In this document: one piece after another, positions 1 to 13,304 of the stretch
Position numbering within the stretch: the first letter of the stretch is position 1
Layout: the number at the start of each line of letters is the position of its first letter
Origin: Paulownia fortunei
Lineage: Eukaryota > Streptophyta > Magnoliopsida > Lamiales > Paulowniaceae
Direction: 5' to 3'
DNA length: 64,000 bases
Assembly: GCA_019321725.1 (NCBI GenBank)
Contig: CM033113.1
Span: 8,494,001-8,558,000, forward strand
Made by a program: the position numbers and the translations under genes
The notes under the pieces: generated by a model
The model's database searches: none
The model's input: only the letters and a program-made list of their open reading frames with translations
What the model was told of the DNA's origin: nothing

Positions 1-164
1 AACATCTACTTACATGCATTTTTTTGCTAGTCTGAAGTTATTGACTTTACTTCAATGCAAATCTAGAAGTGGAAAAGTTTACAAGTTCTGAACTTTAACC
101 ATTCTTATTGTTTAGTATTATTACAGCAACCTAATAAAATGCTTCGACTTTTCTGAAAATGCAG

Positions 165-3082
165 GACATTACAGAATACCAGGTGTTGCTTGCCCGTGAG
201 ATTGCCAGTCGGTTAGATGCTAAATGTGATAAGTTAGCAGATGCTGTTATCATAGATGACATCGGTCAGTCTAAGTATTTCATCCTTCCACTCTCTATTA
301 TCTTATCATATTATGATGAATATTGAATGCTTGGCTTGCCTCATATGTGTATGGATATGCATGCACCAACAACTTGTTGATGGTTTCTACTACCTATCAT
401 CTTTTTGTTGTCTGTCACCCTTGACCTCCAGCTTGATGTCAGACGGTGTCTTTTATTTCCAGTATATGACTTAGTTCTTATATGTTTTATGCTCTAGTTA
501 TCTATATTTTGGTACTTGGCTTCAGACTGCATAGATATGCTTTATTGGAAACAATTTAAGTGCTCATACTGTAGATATTGATTGCTGTCATAATTTGTTA
601 CCCTTCCATGGATATTCAGTTTTTCATTTATACTGTGAGGATCTATGTAGTAAATGGACTGGCATTTTCTCCTTTGTTTGCCAGATTCGTCAGCTGGTCA
701 CCAGAATATGACTTCCCGACTTCCAGAAAGGTCTCTCTCTTACCCAGACCCTGCAAATCTCTGCAACATGTTTATGCTATGCTAATATGCATGCTTTCTT
801 CTTTTCAGATATGACAATATAAGATTTGAACTTGTTAGGCCTTTTCTTATTTTTCTCCTAAAATTGGTTTGAGGTTAAATATTGTGCTCTCTAGACTGAT
901 GCTGTGCCAATGTATCATAGTCTTTTACATTTTTAAGTAATTGACTTAATATACTTTGCATAATCACTCACTGTTTTGTTTTTTATTCTCAGTAGTCATG
1001 ACTGAAAGCTTGAATATAGAGAATTTATTCTTCAGTTTCCTATATATAAAATTACCTTTGATTCTCTTCTTTGGATAAGAAACTGCTCGAAATTTAGTCT
1101 AGGTCACCAGATTTTTGCTTATCATCTTGATGTTGCAGTTTAAATTATATGTGATTATTGTAATATCTCAACTTACTTATAAAGATCATCTTTATAATGT
1201 GATCTCAGTGTATGGAAACTTATTTTTAATGGTTAATCCTGTTTTACAGTTTGAATTCACGTATAACAGGGTAAAATTGATCATTGAGGAGATTGAAAGA
1301 GAAGAATTAGCATGGAGGGAGGATTTGTATTCTTCTGACAGAAAATTTGCGGAGTACTATAATGTAAGCTGGAATCCTTGTGCTTTCCTGATGATGTATT
1401 ACCCCTAAATTACTTTTTTTACCTCGTTAAATCTTTTCATTGAATTGTTAGGCTGTGATATGTGTTTTTTGCATTTTACTTCTAAATTACACTTTTGTCT
1501 ATCCAAGGTTTTGGAGCAGATTCTTGGGGTGCTTATTAAGCTTGTCAAAGATGTGAAACTTCGGCATCAACATAAATATGTAAGCTTCTTAATGTCTGTT
1601 GTGATAAAATGTGCTTGAGCCCTCTTTCTGGTAACTCTTAGCACTTTCCGTGAGATTGCTTGAAGCTAATTATGCTGTCTTTACCTTTTGTAAAGATTCT
1701 TACAAAAACTCTGCTTCTGTATTTCGTAGGATGAGCTACAAAAGACTTGGCTATGCAAAAGATGTGAGACCATGAGTGCTAAATTAAGGTTTGTCTTCCC
1801 TGCTGCTGACCTGGTACTTGATGTTGAATGTTGACATTAAGAGATCATTTATAAAATGGCCCATATAAACACCTTGTTTCTAAATATAATTTGGCTAACA
1901 ATATTACTTGCTTTGATTTGTTGTTGAAGAGTTCTAGAACACATTCTCCTGCTTGAAACCTATACCAGGGAAACCATTCCGGCACTCCACAAAATTAGGT
2001 AAAAACAAGTATACAGTTTCAATTAATATTTAGTTTACTTCCCAGGTAGTAATATTAAATAATTTTGCTTTCCATAGGAAATATCTGGTTGAATCAACAG
2101 AAGAAGCTTCACTTGCATACAATAAAGCGGTAAGCTTCTTTACTCTTGTAGTGTGTGTGTGAGTTTGTCCAAATTATGTTCCTCTCTGTGTTGCTTGTGG
2201 TACTGATGTGCTTGTTATGGCAATGGAACTTGGAATGTGAAATAGCTGAACAAATTATCTTGCACTATTAACCTTGAAAGCCTGCTATACAAAAGTATAG
2301 TTTGGTTAGGAATTCATAATGATGTTTATTTTTTAGTGAAACGTATCAGTTTGTGGGGTTATCAAATTACTAGTTATAATATAAGTTTTATTTATTTTTA
2401 TTTCAAATATGGGAAAATAATGGGTGTTCTCTGGACTGAATGAAATTAGTAATACGTATTGAAATCTTTACACAGTTATTTGGAAAACATGAGGAAGCGA
2501 TAATGATGCTTACTAACTACTAGAGTGGTTATGCAAACACTTTTCTTTTCTATTCTTGTCAGTTGTAATGAGAATGCCACGGTCAGTCTACACTTTAGAA
2601 GCACAATTCCACTTGCTTCAACTATGCTACTTATTTTAATTTCGAAAATGGATATTACAACATGTAGGCATGGCGTGCCAAGGGTTTGAGTGTGTTTTTT
2701 GTGTTTGTTTCTCTCACACACAGATATGTATAAATAGTACATCTTATTGTGTAAGATGGATAGATACAAAGTTCATTGCAAGCAATCCAACATAGAGTGA
2801 TCCTAGGGCTGCAAAACTGAATGAGAACCAATTTTGATGTTCAATTTCTTTACCAGGTCACACGACTTCGTGAGTATCAAGGTGTTGATCCTCACTTCGA
2901 TACCATTGCTAGGCAATACCATGACATAGTGAAGGTAAATTCTTAGAGTGTTCAATTCTTATTTAGAAGCTAGGGTTGGCTTTTAAGTAAAATTTTCTCT
3001 GCAGAAATTGGAAAACATGCAGTGGACCATTCACCAAGTTGAAATGGACCTGAAGCGGTTGCCTGATCATCCTAGCACCTAA
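165..3082 (+). CDS. AUG4: Augmin complex subunit 4 (HAUS4-like), 3' part of gene
   Basis: Nine exons are visible: 165-264, 685-730, 1270-1363, 1508-1579, 1730-1788, 1930-1998, 2078-2129, 2857-2934 and 3005-3082. All have AG/GT borders and consistent phases and give 215 residues ending in a TAA. The translated segments include DLYSSDRKFAEYYN, VLEQILGVLIKLVKD and VTRLREYQGVDPHFDTIARQ, which match plant AUG4 as I recall it. Augmin binds existing microtubules and recruits gamma-tubulin for branching nucleation in spindle, phragmoplast and cortical arrays. The fragment is helical and charged, as expected for a coiled-coil subunit. The N-terminal half (the Arabidopsis protein is about 420 residues) lies upstream of the window; positions 1-164 read as intron. 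No stop or frameshift is seen, so the gene looks intact here. The family call is confident. Confidence 0.93.
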
Positions 3083-6000
3083 ATTATCTCTACATTCCCA
3101 TTTTGTGTAGTATGATTGTATAACATTCTGTTCTTGATGAGAAAGAGCAATAGTTTGCTTCCATTAACCTTTATATAAATAACTTAATGATACTGCCAAG
3201 TTTGGGGTTTTCCATTAAATGGTGATTTCTAGTGTCAAATTTGTGACAAACTTCTGTGGGGCTATGATATTAGTGTTCTTCATTTAACTTAGGTTGATCT
3301 AGGCCAGGACCAGAACCACGGTGGACTGTTGTGGTACCACCTTTATAGCACCAGTTCCCTTGCATCAGAATAACAAAAACCTTGTTTTTCATGGCATCAA
3401 TTTTTGGCTGCTGGTGGGTTTTCTTGGTCTTAGAATGCTAACATACTAAGTTAGAACCTCCAATTTGGAAACCTAAATTAGAAGTAGAATTTTAATATTT
3501 ACCAGAGTTCCGATTCAAAAGCAATTGAATATGAGATGAGACATTCATAGTTTAGATTTTTTTTCTTTTCCTGATTAATTGGCTCCAAAAATTTAGCACA
3601 CTTCTATGGGCATGAAATATCAGAAGTATTTCTTCTTCTTCTATTTTTTTATTTTTATTTTTTATTTCCGGGGGGAGGGGGAGGGGAGGAGGGAGGTTGG
3701 TATAATCCTTGAAGGATCATTTTGTTAATCGATACAAACGTAAGATACCCTGAAAATGCAAGTCTCAGGTACTTCTTGTTAGTTAGAAACACCTTGTTTT
3801 TAGGTATTTATAAATGAGATTTCGGATTTAGTTTATTCCTCAACAATTGTCCTTAAAATCCTTCGTATATTTGACAATATGACCTATTTTTTAACACTCG
3901 ATGAGTTTCACTTGCAATGGAGAAAATTTTCTTAGAACAAACATATGTTCCCTATAGATGTGTGATTTTGTGTCTTTGACAAACTTATAACATTAATCTT
4001 TTAAAATTTCATATCTTAGAAAATGTTAATAATTAATTATTTTGTTGTTTATTATCATATGAATAACTTATAAGCAAATGTCTATGTATTGCATTTAAAA
4101 AGATAATCAAATCAACTCATCAATAGTCAACATTGATTGAACAATTAATTGCAGTGGATTTTGTAGGAAAAACTTTAGAAATATCAGAAATATTGAACAA
4201 TTAATTTTGGGTTATCACTCAACTTGAATAAAAGTCCATCACAGACACAAATCCCTTGGATTTTGAAACATGGGATAACTTATATGTTACATAAAGTTAC
4301 GACAGAATATTATAATACATAGGTAGAAAAGGCGCATTCTAAACAATCACAAATAAGTTGTTAATAGAGCCTGACGAAGGCGAAGGTTTGTAGTTTTTTT
4401 CATTAATCTCAAACTGAATCGTGATTGTACGATTTTTATAGAAATTAATTTTAATTAAAATTTGATCAAATAAAACGAAAAGTGCAATGTTGGGCGGTTA
4501 AAGATGATGGTTTTTTATCAATAAAAATAATTAAAAAATTAAAATATTAATAAAAAAATTACTTTAATATGAAAATAACATCATAATTTTCATCTTGAAA
4601 ATAATAGTACAATTTTTTTAATATTAATAAATAATTATATCGTTGTGCATAAAATTCAATTGATTTTATATATTTTACTTATTCATTTAGTTTTATTTAT
4701 ATTATATAAATTATAATAGGTACGGTAAAGAAAATAAAACAAAAATCCTCAATATTTCAAAATGCAAATAGAAAAAAAATATTTGAATATACAAATATCA
4801 TTAACACAATTTTTTTTGAGTATGTACACAAAAAAAAAAATACTTATTTTCTTCATCTTCTAATTATTGAAAAGAAAATTTGACTCATTCATATATCATA
4901 AAATTACAAATAAAAAGTAAACAATTGAAAAGTAAATAGAAAAAAAATATTAAAAAATTAAATAAACTAACACTTCTAAACAAAAAAATGTTAAACTTTT
5001 TAATATTAAAATTAAACATATATTCTCCTTGCATTACAATTTGAGATAAATAAAAATTTTTTTTATAAAAAGTTGATAAGTACATAATGAGTTAATTCCA
5101 TAAAACTTAAATAAATATTACAATTACAAGTTAATTGTAAAAATTAAATTAGTATTAATTATTAATAAATTTAATATACATATATAGGTAATATAATTTG
5201 ATTTATTTAAATTTCAAACCACCATCAAATCATATAAGACAGTGTAATTTTAATTAAAATTTTAAATTCTAAATTATGTAGCAATTTAATAAAAATAATT
5301 TAATATGACGTGATGGTGATCGATTTGAGCAATTTTTTATTTTTTATGACCACCATATTACGAAATGATTTTTTTTTTCATGGGATGAAAAAATAATTTC
5401 GTATGATTACAAGTCAACACTTAAGTCTTAACAGCTTGAATAATTACAACTAACTAAGCAACCAAGTAAGGCTGTGTATTATTTTTTCATTTATTTATTT
5501 ATTTTTTATAATAAAGTTAAATATGCATTATACTTTTTTATTATATTTTTCTCAAAATACATTATTTTAGATCTTTATTTAAATTTATGTTTCACCATGT
5601 ATTTCATCTTATGAATACAAACAAAACTTATGTGATCAACAACTAATTTTTCTTTTAAACATTATTTTATGCTATTAATTTTTTATATAATATAAAATAT
5701 AAAATAAAATAAAATACCAGCTTAAAAAATCATCATAATTATAAATACAGATATTTTTCTATATATTCCCCTAAAAAGTATTGTCATAAAACACCCGAAG
5801 GAATACCAAATATTTTCCCTTCCTTCCAAAGTAATCCAATGAGATAAGGGCGTGCAGCGACGTTATTCCATTAGCGCGTGATCATTATCCCCAAAGATGC
5901 GTCGGCGTGAAACGCGCAGAGGTTCATTCAAGGAAAAAGCTTGTCTCGATCCAGTTTTGGATTTTTTGAGCACCTTAGAAAGTGTGGGGCCTATCCAGAA

Positions 6001-6230
6001 TGATACTGCCGTGTCCGAAAGCAAGTCTCTTGTGAGTTGAATCTACGCGTTCCTTATCATCACCAGATTGGATCGAATCTTGGGCTGAAAAATCCAGGCC
6101 GCTCCTTTTCCCTGACGATCGGCTAGGAATGGATGGCCTAAATGAACCCTGGTGAGTATGAAAGGTTGGAACCGTGGTTTGACTTTATTGAGTGGCTCAG
6201 ATAAACGACAAACTGCCGCCTCCACTTCTG
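3083..6230. other. Intergenic DNA between AUG4 and eIF1
   Basis: The AUG4 3' UTR runs into AT-rich DNA with no supportable coding sequence; short reading frames near 4885-5085 are low-complexity. A pyrimidine tract followed by a G-rich run lies at about 3630-3699. From about 5830 the composition becomes more GC-rich, which I read as the start of the eIF1 promoter region. Confidence 0.6.
3670..3697 (+). other. G-rich tract, potential G-quadruplex
   Basis: Runs of six, five and four G, each separated by a single A, are followed by AGGA and GGG. This meets the usual four-run, short-loop pattern for an intramolecular quadruplex. It sits about 590 bases after the AUG4 stop codon and follows a T/C-rich tract. 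Folding is inferred from pattern only. Confidence 0.6.
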
Positions 6231-6240
6231 TCTATAAATA
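6231..6240 (+). promoter_or_regulatory. TATA box of the eIF1 gene
   Basis: TCTATAAATA lies close upstream of the probable transcription start near 6265. The inferred 5' UTR exon ends at 6303, where an intron begins. Confidence 0.65.
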
Positions 6241-6625
6241 CATTCAAATCCGCAAGGTCAATTCATCTCATATAGGAATTCTTGAAACCAGAAGTTTATA
6301 AAGGTTTGTCCCTCCCTCTTGACAGATATGATTTCTTTTACTTTCTGGAGACCCTTTTATGTGTATGGATGATCAATGATTTTTCTATATTCCTCTGGAT
6401 ATGATCTGGGAATTATTTTTGTTTTCAATCGTATACGTATTCAATCTTTTTTTTTTTATAAAGTTTGTATGATTTTGTTTGGAATTCTTGATTGGGGTTA
6501 ATGAATTATATTGCAATAAAGTTGGGGTGAATAGAGGAGTTGTTCTTGGGTTATTGATTAATGTGTAATTTTTGCAGTTAAACGCATTCGATTCTAGGTG
6601 ACAAAGTTCCTGCACAACAAGTTTC

Positions 6626-6964
6626 ATGGTTGATCTGGACGTCCAAATTCCAACTACTTTTGATCCTTTTGCTGAGGCCAAGGACTCGGGTGCAGCAGGA
6701 GCCAAGGAGTATGTGCATATACGAATACAGCAGAGGAATGGAAAGAAAAGCTTGACGACAGTGCAGGGGCTGAGAAAGGAATTCAGCTACGAGAAAATCC
6801 TTAAAGATGTTAAGAAAGAGTTCTGCTGCAATGGTAATGTCGTTCAGGACAAAGAGCTGGGCAAGGTGATTCAGCTCCAAGGCGATCAGCGAAAGAATGT
6901 TTCTCAGTTCCTTATCTCTGCCGGCATTGTGAAGAAGGATCAGATCAAGATTCATGGTTTCTAA
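6626..6964 (+). CDS. SUI1: Translation initiation factor eIF1 (SUI1 homologue)
   Basis: A single coding exon gives a complete protein of 112 residues, the usual length for plant eIF1. The N-terminal stretch around FDPFAEAKDSG leads into the SUI1 fold, with YVHIRIQQRNGKKSLTTVQG, the central FCCNGNVV and the C-terminal GDQRKNVSQFL and IKIHGF. eIF1 binds the 40S subunit near the P site, promotes scanning and rejects non-AUG start codons in the cytoplasm. The coding exon is preceded by a 5' UTR intron at 6304-6577 (AAG|GTTTGT...TTTGCAG), a common arrangement in plant SUI1 genes that often raises expression. The ATG at 6626 is the first one in the exon and opens the conserved N-terminus. Nothing is missing. 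Confidence 0.96.
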   Translation: MVDLDVQIPTTFDPFAEAKDSGAAGAKEYVHIRIQQRNGKKSLTTVQGLRKEFSYEKILKDVKKEFCCNGNVVQDKELGKVIQLQGDQRKNVSQFLISAGIVKKDQIKIHGF

Positions 6965-8151
6965 GGACTCGGGAGCCATTGATTTCATTAGATAAAAAGA
7001 TATATGTTGTTTCAGTATTGAAGTGTGTGGTATTGGAGAAGCCTACTATATTTCTGAGTGATTTTTTTTAATTTTTTTTCCGTTTGTTTTAGTTTTTGTT
7101 TTCAACCCCTTTATGATTACATGGGGTATTCAGTAAACTGTAACTGTTATAATGGCGTCCATATCTATTTAGGTAGATTGAGTTACTTGAGCCAAAGCCG
7201 CCGTTATTTCTTCTCTTCTTGCTCAGTGCTGTCATGATTGCTGGCTTTGTTTGCGTGTTCCATCTCAAATTATATATATATTTACATATTTTTTTTATTT
7301 ACTCAGTTGATCTTATTAATAAAAATATACATATCATCACTAAAGTATTATATTAATTTAAAAATAATATATAATAATATAAAATAATAATGGGATATCA
7401 TTAACTATTACATTATATCACTTTTAAAATAATAAATATTTTTTTTATTTTTAATAATAAATCTTTCCTTTATTTTTCGTGAAAATATTGAAACTGGAAT
7501 CGGATAACTCCAAATACATTGAAACCCTATTTAATTTTTTGTTTTTGTGAAGATAATTGACAACCGATTCTTATGATGCCAGGGGCTTGCTTTTCCCTCT
7601 ATTCCGATTCCTGTACCGGGTTTCTCTAAAGCAAACATATATGGGTGGTAAATCAGAGCGAGGAGGCAGCCCTTGTGAAACATCTATATTCTAAAAATAA
7701 ATAGCTCTATTAGTATTTTAGCTAGCTCTTATAGCTCTTTTAGAAGCCCTTGAAAGAGTGGAATTGATTGTTTTTTTTTTAAGATTTATGAGTTGTAATG
7801 CACAGCAGATACTGGACGATCAAATAAGAACTTTCTTGCTACACTCTTATAGGAGTTACAAACTTTTTCTGGTCAGCCCTGAGCTTATGAAACATTTATG
7901 TACTGTAAATTTGGTTTTTCATGTTTTGAGATTGTCTTTTCTGGGGAATTTTCTTTTCTCAAAGTTCAAGTAATTTTCCAAGATTTGATTTTTTCATTAT
8001 CTGGCGGTAGAGTGGTCGAGTTTTTTGGTTTGAACTCTTTGTTCTTGATTAATAGAGAATGATCGGAAGTTATTATTTACGAAATTTTTATTTGGGTGGA
8101 CTCCCCACTTCAGTTTAGTCACCCACAAACACAGCTGCCTACCCACAAATA
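6965..8151. other. eIF1 3' UTR and intergenic DNA
   Basis: The eIF1 3' UTR probably extends to about 7190. The rest, up to the left LTR, is AT-rich with no recognisable gene. The small open frame at 7758-7973 resembles no family I know and has no coding-like composition. Confidence 0.55.
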
Positions 8152-8455
8152 TGTTATTTTGTGAAACAAATGAAATATTAATTTGAAGTTAAAAATACAA
8201 AGAGTAAGAAATGAAAAATAGAGAAAATAAAAAAAATATTTTTTTTCTCTTATTTTTACTTATGTATTTTTATTATAAATTTACCTCTATTTATAGACAT
8301 ATAAGATAAATAAATACACTATATAATAATATGATAAATTGAAAAATAAGTTGGACATCATATTTGATTTGATATTTACCTAATATTGATAAGATATTTT
8401 TCTATTTGATTAGAAATTTTCATACTTAATTAGACATATATTCATAATATTCCCC
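8152..8455 (-). repeat. Left LTR (3' LTR of the copia element)
   Basis: This AT-rich segment shares long blocks with 13969-14245, such as ATGAAATATTAATTT, AAGAAATGAAAAATAGAGAA and AGATAAATAAATACAC in the same order. The left edge begins TGTT. The right edge near CCCCA at about 8455 is approximate. Confidence 0.8.
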
Positions 8456-8666
8456 ATTAGATGTTCATATACAAAGAATATGCCTCATTCAAACCTTACT
8501 AAGAAAAAATCATGTGGAAAAAAATCTTAATGAAGAAAAAAGAGTACATTATTTGTATATAAATATACGTTATAAACTACCTCGTTAAAAATTTTGTCAG
8601 GAAAAATTCAGTGGGATAAAAACCTTGATCAAGGAAAAAAGTAAAGTGCGTATATGCTCTCCTCAT

Positions 8667-10013
8667 TCATATAATATCTTTATGTCGACGCATTTTAATA
8701 TCATATCTCAACTTTTCAAATGATACAATAGGTAATGCCTTTGTGAATGGATCTGCCAAATTGTTACTGGAGCGAATCTGATGGACATCTATATCCCCTT
8801 TCTTTTGGAGTTCATGTGTGAAAAAGATCTTCGGTGAAATGTGCTTAATTCTATCTCCTTTAATGTAACATCATTTAATTTCGACATTTGCTTCATGTAT
8901 TGCTAAGATTTCGGCATACACATTCTCCATTTGTTTCAAGAGATGTCAACCATATGCATTCTCCATTTGTTTCATGTATTGCTAAGATTTCGATATGATT
9001 CGAAAAAATTGCTGTAAGAGTTTGCTTTGTAGAGCGTCAAGAAATAGCAGTTCCACTATATGTAAACAAATAACCTGTTTGTGATCGTGTTTTATGTGAA
9101 TCAGATAAATATCCAGCATCAGCATATCCAATTAATTCTAACTTTGAATCCTTATATCTGTTATTCCCCTGAGATAGTGAAGGACTTGTTTAACACCATT
9201 CTAATGTCTTCTAGTTGGAGAAGAACTATATCTTGCTAGTAAATTAACAGAGAATGCTATATCAGGTCTTGTACAATTAGCAAGATATGCTAGTGCACCA
9301 ATAACACTAAGATATGGTACTTCAGGTCCAAGAGTTTCTTCATCATCATATTGAGAACGAAAATGATATTTTTTCACATCAAGAGATCGAACAACCATAG
9401 AAGAACTCATTGGATGAGATTTATCAATGTTAAAATATTTTAATACCTTTTCAATATAATTTGATTGATGAACAGAAATCCCTCCAGTTAAATACTCGAT
9501 CTGCAATCCAAGATAAAATTTTATTTTTCCTAAATCTTTCATTTCAAATTCATCTTTTAGCAATGTTATCGTCTCTATAATCTCTTCAGGAGTCCCCATT
9601 ATATTTAAAGCATCAACATATACAACGACAATAGTAAATCCAAATTTTGACTTCTTAATAAAAATACATGGACAAATAGGATTGTTGATATATTATTTTC
9701 TTAAAAGATATTCACTGAAACGGTTATACCACATATATCTAAATTGTTTTAATCCATACAAAAATCTTTGTAACTTAATTGAATACATTCCCCGAGATTT
9801 TGAATTATATTTTTTGAGAAGTTTTAATTTTTCAGGAACTTTCTTATAAATGTCACTATCAAGTGATCCATATAAATAAGTTGTTATAATATCCATTAGA
9901 TATATATGAAGTTCTTCTGAAATTGTCAGGTTAAGTAAAAATCTAAATATTATTATATCTAACAATTTTATTTTTCTCGTTACGTTTTCATACAAATACC
10001 TACTTATAGCCAA
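8667..10013 (-). pseudogene. Copia reverse transcriptase and RNase H remnant
   Basis: Minus-strand translation gives the RT palm segments AYL-like TTYLYGSLDSDIYKKVPE and LQRFLYGLKQ at 9693-10013, then IETITLLKDEFEMKDLGKIK and FYLGLQIEYL at 9201-9599, with the connection region SVIGALAYLANCTRPDIAFS. The C-terminus, before the stop at 8667, reads LADPFTKALPIVSFEKLRYD. The catalytic YVDD box at about 9605-9630 reads YVDA, losing the second aspartate. The frame is interrupted several times, for example between 9600 and 9692 and again below 9200. It is a dead copy of an element that once copied its RNA into DNA. Confidence 0.88.
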
Positions 10014-10852
10014 CAGGTTTTACATATTTAGGTGTTTCGACGATAGGTTCGAAAACTTGATGTTTTTCAAGTGAACTTAGCTCTGTCTGCATTGCGTATT
10101 TCTATTTTTGTTAATCATTTCTTTGTAGACATTCATCAACAGACTTTGGTTCATGATTCTCATTTTCTATTATAATTTCAAGAGTTACTGTATATGCAAA
10201 TATGTTGTCGATAATAATTTTGTTTCGGTTCCATCTCTTTTCCGAAGTGGCATAACTTATTGAGATATCTTCATTATCATCATTTTCAGGTACCTGAACC
10301 TCTTCCAAGATTATTTCTTCAGTTATGTCAACTGTTTCTAATATAGACTTTTCAAGAGTAGTACCAATAACTTTAGAAGTGTTAACTTGCTTATTTTGCT
10401 TATTTTTTTTTCTTGAATTTTTATCTTTGGAACCGATGGGTTTACCATGTTTCTGGCATGTCTTAGATTCATTTGCTAGTGTATTAGTAATTTGTCCTGT
10501 TGGGACATGAATATGAATAGAAGCATTGACAGCTGGTATATATGATTTTTTCACCTTTTTAATATCAATAAATGTATCAGGTAATTGATTTGCAAAATTT
10601 TGCAAGTGAATAATATTCTGAACTTCCAACTCACACTGATTTGTATGAGAATGATGCATTCCGTGAAATTTCTTATTTTTCCAACTATTGTTTCTCTCCC
10701 CCTAATGCTAGAAAAATTATCTCATCAAAATGGCAATCGACAAATCATGCCGTGAAAATATCACCCATCAAGGGTTTGAAATATTTAATAATTGACAGAG
10801 ATTCAAATCCTACGTAAATTCTCAATCTTATTTGAGAACCCATCTTAGTGTG
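10014..10852 (-). pseudogene. Copia polyprotein linker between integrase and RT
   Basis: The open stretch at 10111-10659 on the minus strand is rich in Glu, Asn and Lys and contains KTCQKHGKPIGSKDKNSRKK, typical of the poorly conserved copia linker between integrase and RT. It is flanked by frame breaks. No catalytic domain is expected here. Confidence 0.6.
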
Positions 10853-12032
10853 TTATGATGGAGCAATTAGGACATAAACCGCACAACAAAAAATTTTTAG
10901 ATGGAAGAGATTTGGTTCTTGATCAGTGATAAGTTGTAATGGGGAATACTTATGATATACAATTAGTCTTATGCGAATAAGTGTTGCTGCATGTAATATG
11001 GCATGTCCCCAAGCAAAATTGGATAGCTTTGTTTTCATAAGTAAAGGGCTAGCAATTAATTTTAATCTTTTAATAAAAGATTCTGCTAACCCATTCTGTG
11101 TATGTATGTGAGCAACATGATGTTCAACTGTAATACCAGTTGAGATACAATAATCATCAAAAGTTTGGAATGTAAATTCTCCAGTATTATCCATACGAAT
11201 TTTCTTAATTGTATAGTCCGAAAATTGTGCACGTAATCGGATTATTTGAACAAGGAGTCTAGCAAATGCAACATTACGAGTAGATAATAAACAAACATAT
11301 AATCATCGTGTCGATGCATCTATTAGTACCATGAAATATTTAAATGGTTCACATAATGGAATAATAGGCCCACATATGTTTCCTTGAATTCGTTCTAAAA
11401 ATATTGGAGATTCAAATGCAACTTTCATTAGATATAGCCTTATAATCATCTTTCCTTGAAAACAAGCAGCACATGAAAAATCTTTAGACAAAAGAATCTT
11501 TTAGTTCTTTAACAAATGTCCATGAGAATTTTCTATAATTTTTTGCATCATTATCGAACCTGGATAACCAAACGGTTATGTCAAATGATAAAATTCTTTG
11601 AATTTATTAACTCTCCATCTATCACAGTGTATGATTCAATTGAATTTATAAAAGTATAACATAACTTGGAAGAGTATGCTAGTAACTTTTCCAATATATA
11701 TTTCTTCCCTGAGACAATTGACGTAATATATAGATATTCAATGTCTTTTTTATTTGTTATCTCAATATGATAATCATTATGATGTATATTTTTAAAACTT
11801 AGTAAATTTCTTTTTGATCTATTAGAAAATATAGCGTCGTCAATTATAAATTTTGTGTCACCAGATAATAAAATATTAGCTCTTTCATAACCTTCAATAA
11901 AGTTTAACATTAGCTTTAGCTAATATGAAATGGAAAAAAATATTTTTTGTCTTTAAGAATTTTGTGTGTTGCTGCACTATCTGCTATGCATAGAGGTTCA
12001 CCATTGACTTTAACTCCAATCGCATTATCCAT
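10853..12032 (-). pseudogene. Copia protease and integrase remnant
   Basis: From 12032 downwards the minus strand shows a protease remnant containing IADSAATHKILKDKKY, then the region around NLLSFKNIHHNDYHIE, then a GAG_pre-integrase end (FSCAACFQGK, about 11470). The integrase core reads MDNTGEFTFQTFDDYC and HTQNGLAESFIKRLKLIA, with the catalytic Asp and Glu positions of the DDE core recognisable in MDN and GLAE. The pieces lie in different frames with stops at about 11195-11300 and 11490-11580, so the polyprotein is broken. Confidence 0.82.
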
Positions 12033-12419
12033 ATTTCTTCATAAAAATAATTATAAAAAAAATAATCATTGATAATTAAATACTAAATATATTTCTTTAT
12101 TTGTTATCAATATATATAAAAAAATTCTAATTTACATAAAACATAAGACACACCAAAAATAACACTGAAAATCTTAAAGTATATACTAAAAAGAAAAACA
12201 CACCAAAAATAATACATTTGGGATAACTTATTATTGAGACATCCTTTAAATCATATTGATATTCCCATCGCCATTCAGATTTTCAAAATTCCAGTTAGAA
12301 TTCTCAAAGAAATCTGCAACATCCAACTGCGTAAAATTTATTGGAGTATAATTTTCAATAAGGTTTGTTTCCACACTTTTTTTCTTTTCTTTTAGTGAAA
12401 CCTGGTATAGATCAACAAG

Positions 12420-13304
12420 ATGCTTAGACGTATAATAAGTACGTCTTCAATGTCCTTTTATACCACATCTATGACAATTGCTTTCATTAGTCTTGGGAGT
12501 TTTATTTTACAATCCATTTTTTTCTTGTTTTGTCCCATTGTTCTCTCACTTCTGGTGGTGAGGTATAGTTCTTTTAAAATTTGAATAGTTTTTATTATAA
12601 TAACATCGACCACAACCACGACTACGACCACGACCATGACTATAACCACGTCCTCGACCACTTTATCAATATCGATTACGCCCAAAATTATTAACAATTG
12701 CAACATTCACTTTAAGGAATGACGTTGATCCAGTTGGGTGGGATTGATGATTTTTCATTAATAATTTATTATTTTGTTCGGCAACTAGAAGACATGTTAT
12801 CAACTCGAAATATTTTTTAAAACCTCGCTCTTGATACTGCTGTTGTAGGAGCATATTAGAAGCATGAAAAGTAGAAAATGTCTTTTCTAACATGTCTTCA
12901 TTAATAATACTTTTTCCACATAATTTTAACTGAAAAGTGATTTTAAATATTATTGAATTATACTCACTTACACTTTTAAAATCTTGCAATCGCAAGTGCA
13001 TCCAATCATAATGAGTTTTAGAAAGTATTATTATCTTTTGGTGGTCATACCTTTCTTTCAAATTTTTTCAAAGAATGTATAAATTTTTTATTGTCAGATA
13101 GTCAGTTTTTAATTTCTCATGGAGATGATGACGAAAGAATATCATTGCCTTTGCGCGATCCTATAAGGATACTTTATTTTCCTCTTTTAATGTTTTTCCA
13201 AGGTTCATAGCATTAAAATAAATCTCAGCATCAAGTGTCCATTCCAAGTAATTATTGCCAGAAATATCAAGAGTAATAAATTCGAGTTTTGTAAAATTCG
13301 ACAT
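12420..13304 (-). pseudogene. Copia gag remnant with broken zinc knuckle
   Basis: The likely gag start is the ATG at 13304 (minus), reading MSNFTKLEFITLDISGNNYL. The open stretch at 12666-13061 contains HYDWMHLRLQDFKSVSEYNS, a UBN2/gag-type core. The CCHC knuckle at about 12440-12470 reads CHRCGIKGH, then a TGA where Trp is usual, and Tyr in place of the last Cys. Frame changes at about 13080 and 12700 also disrupt it. Confidence 0.8.
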
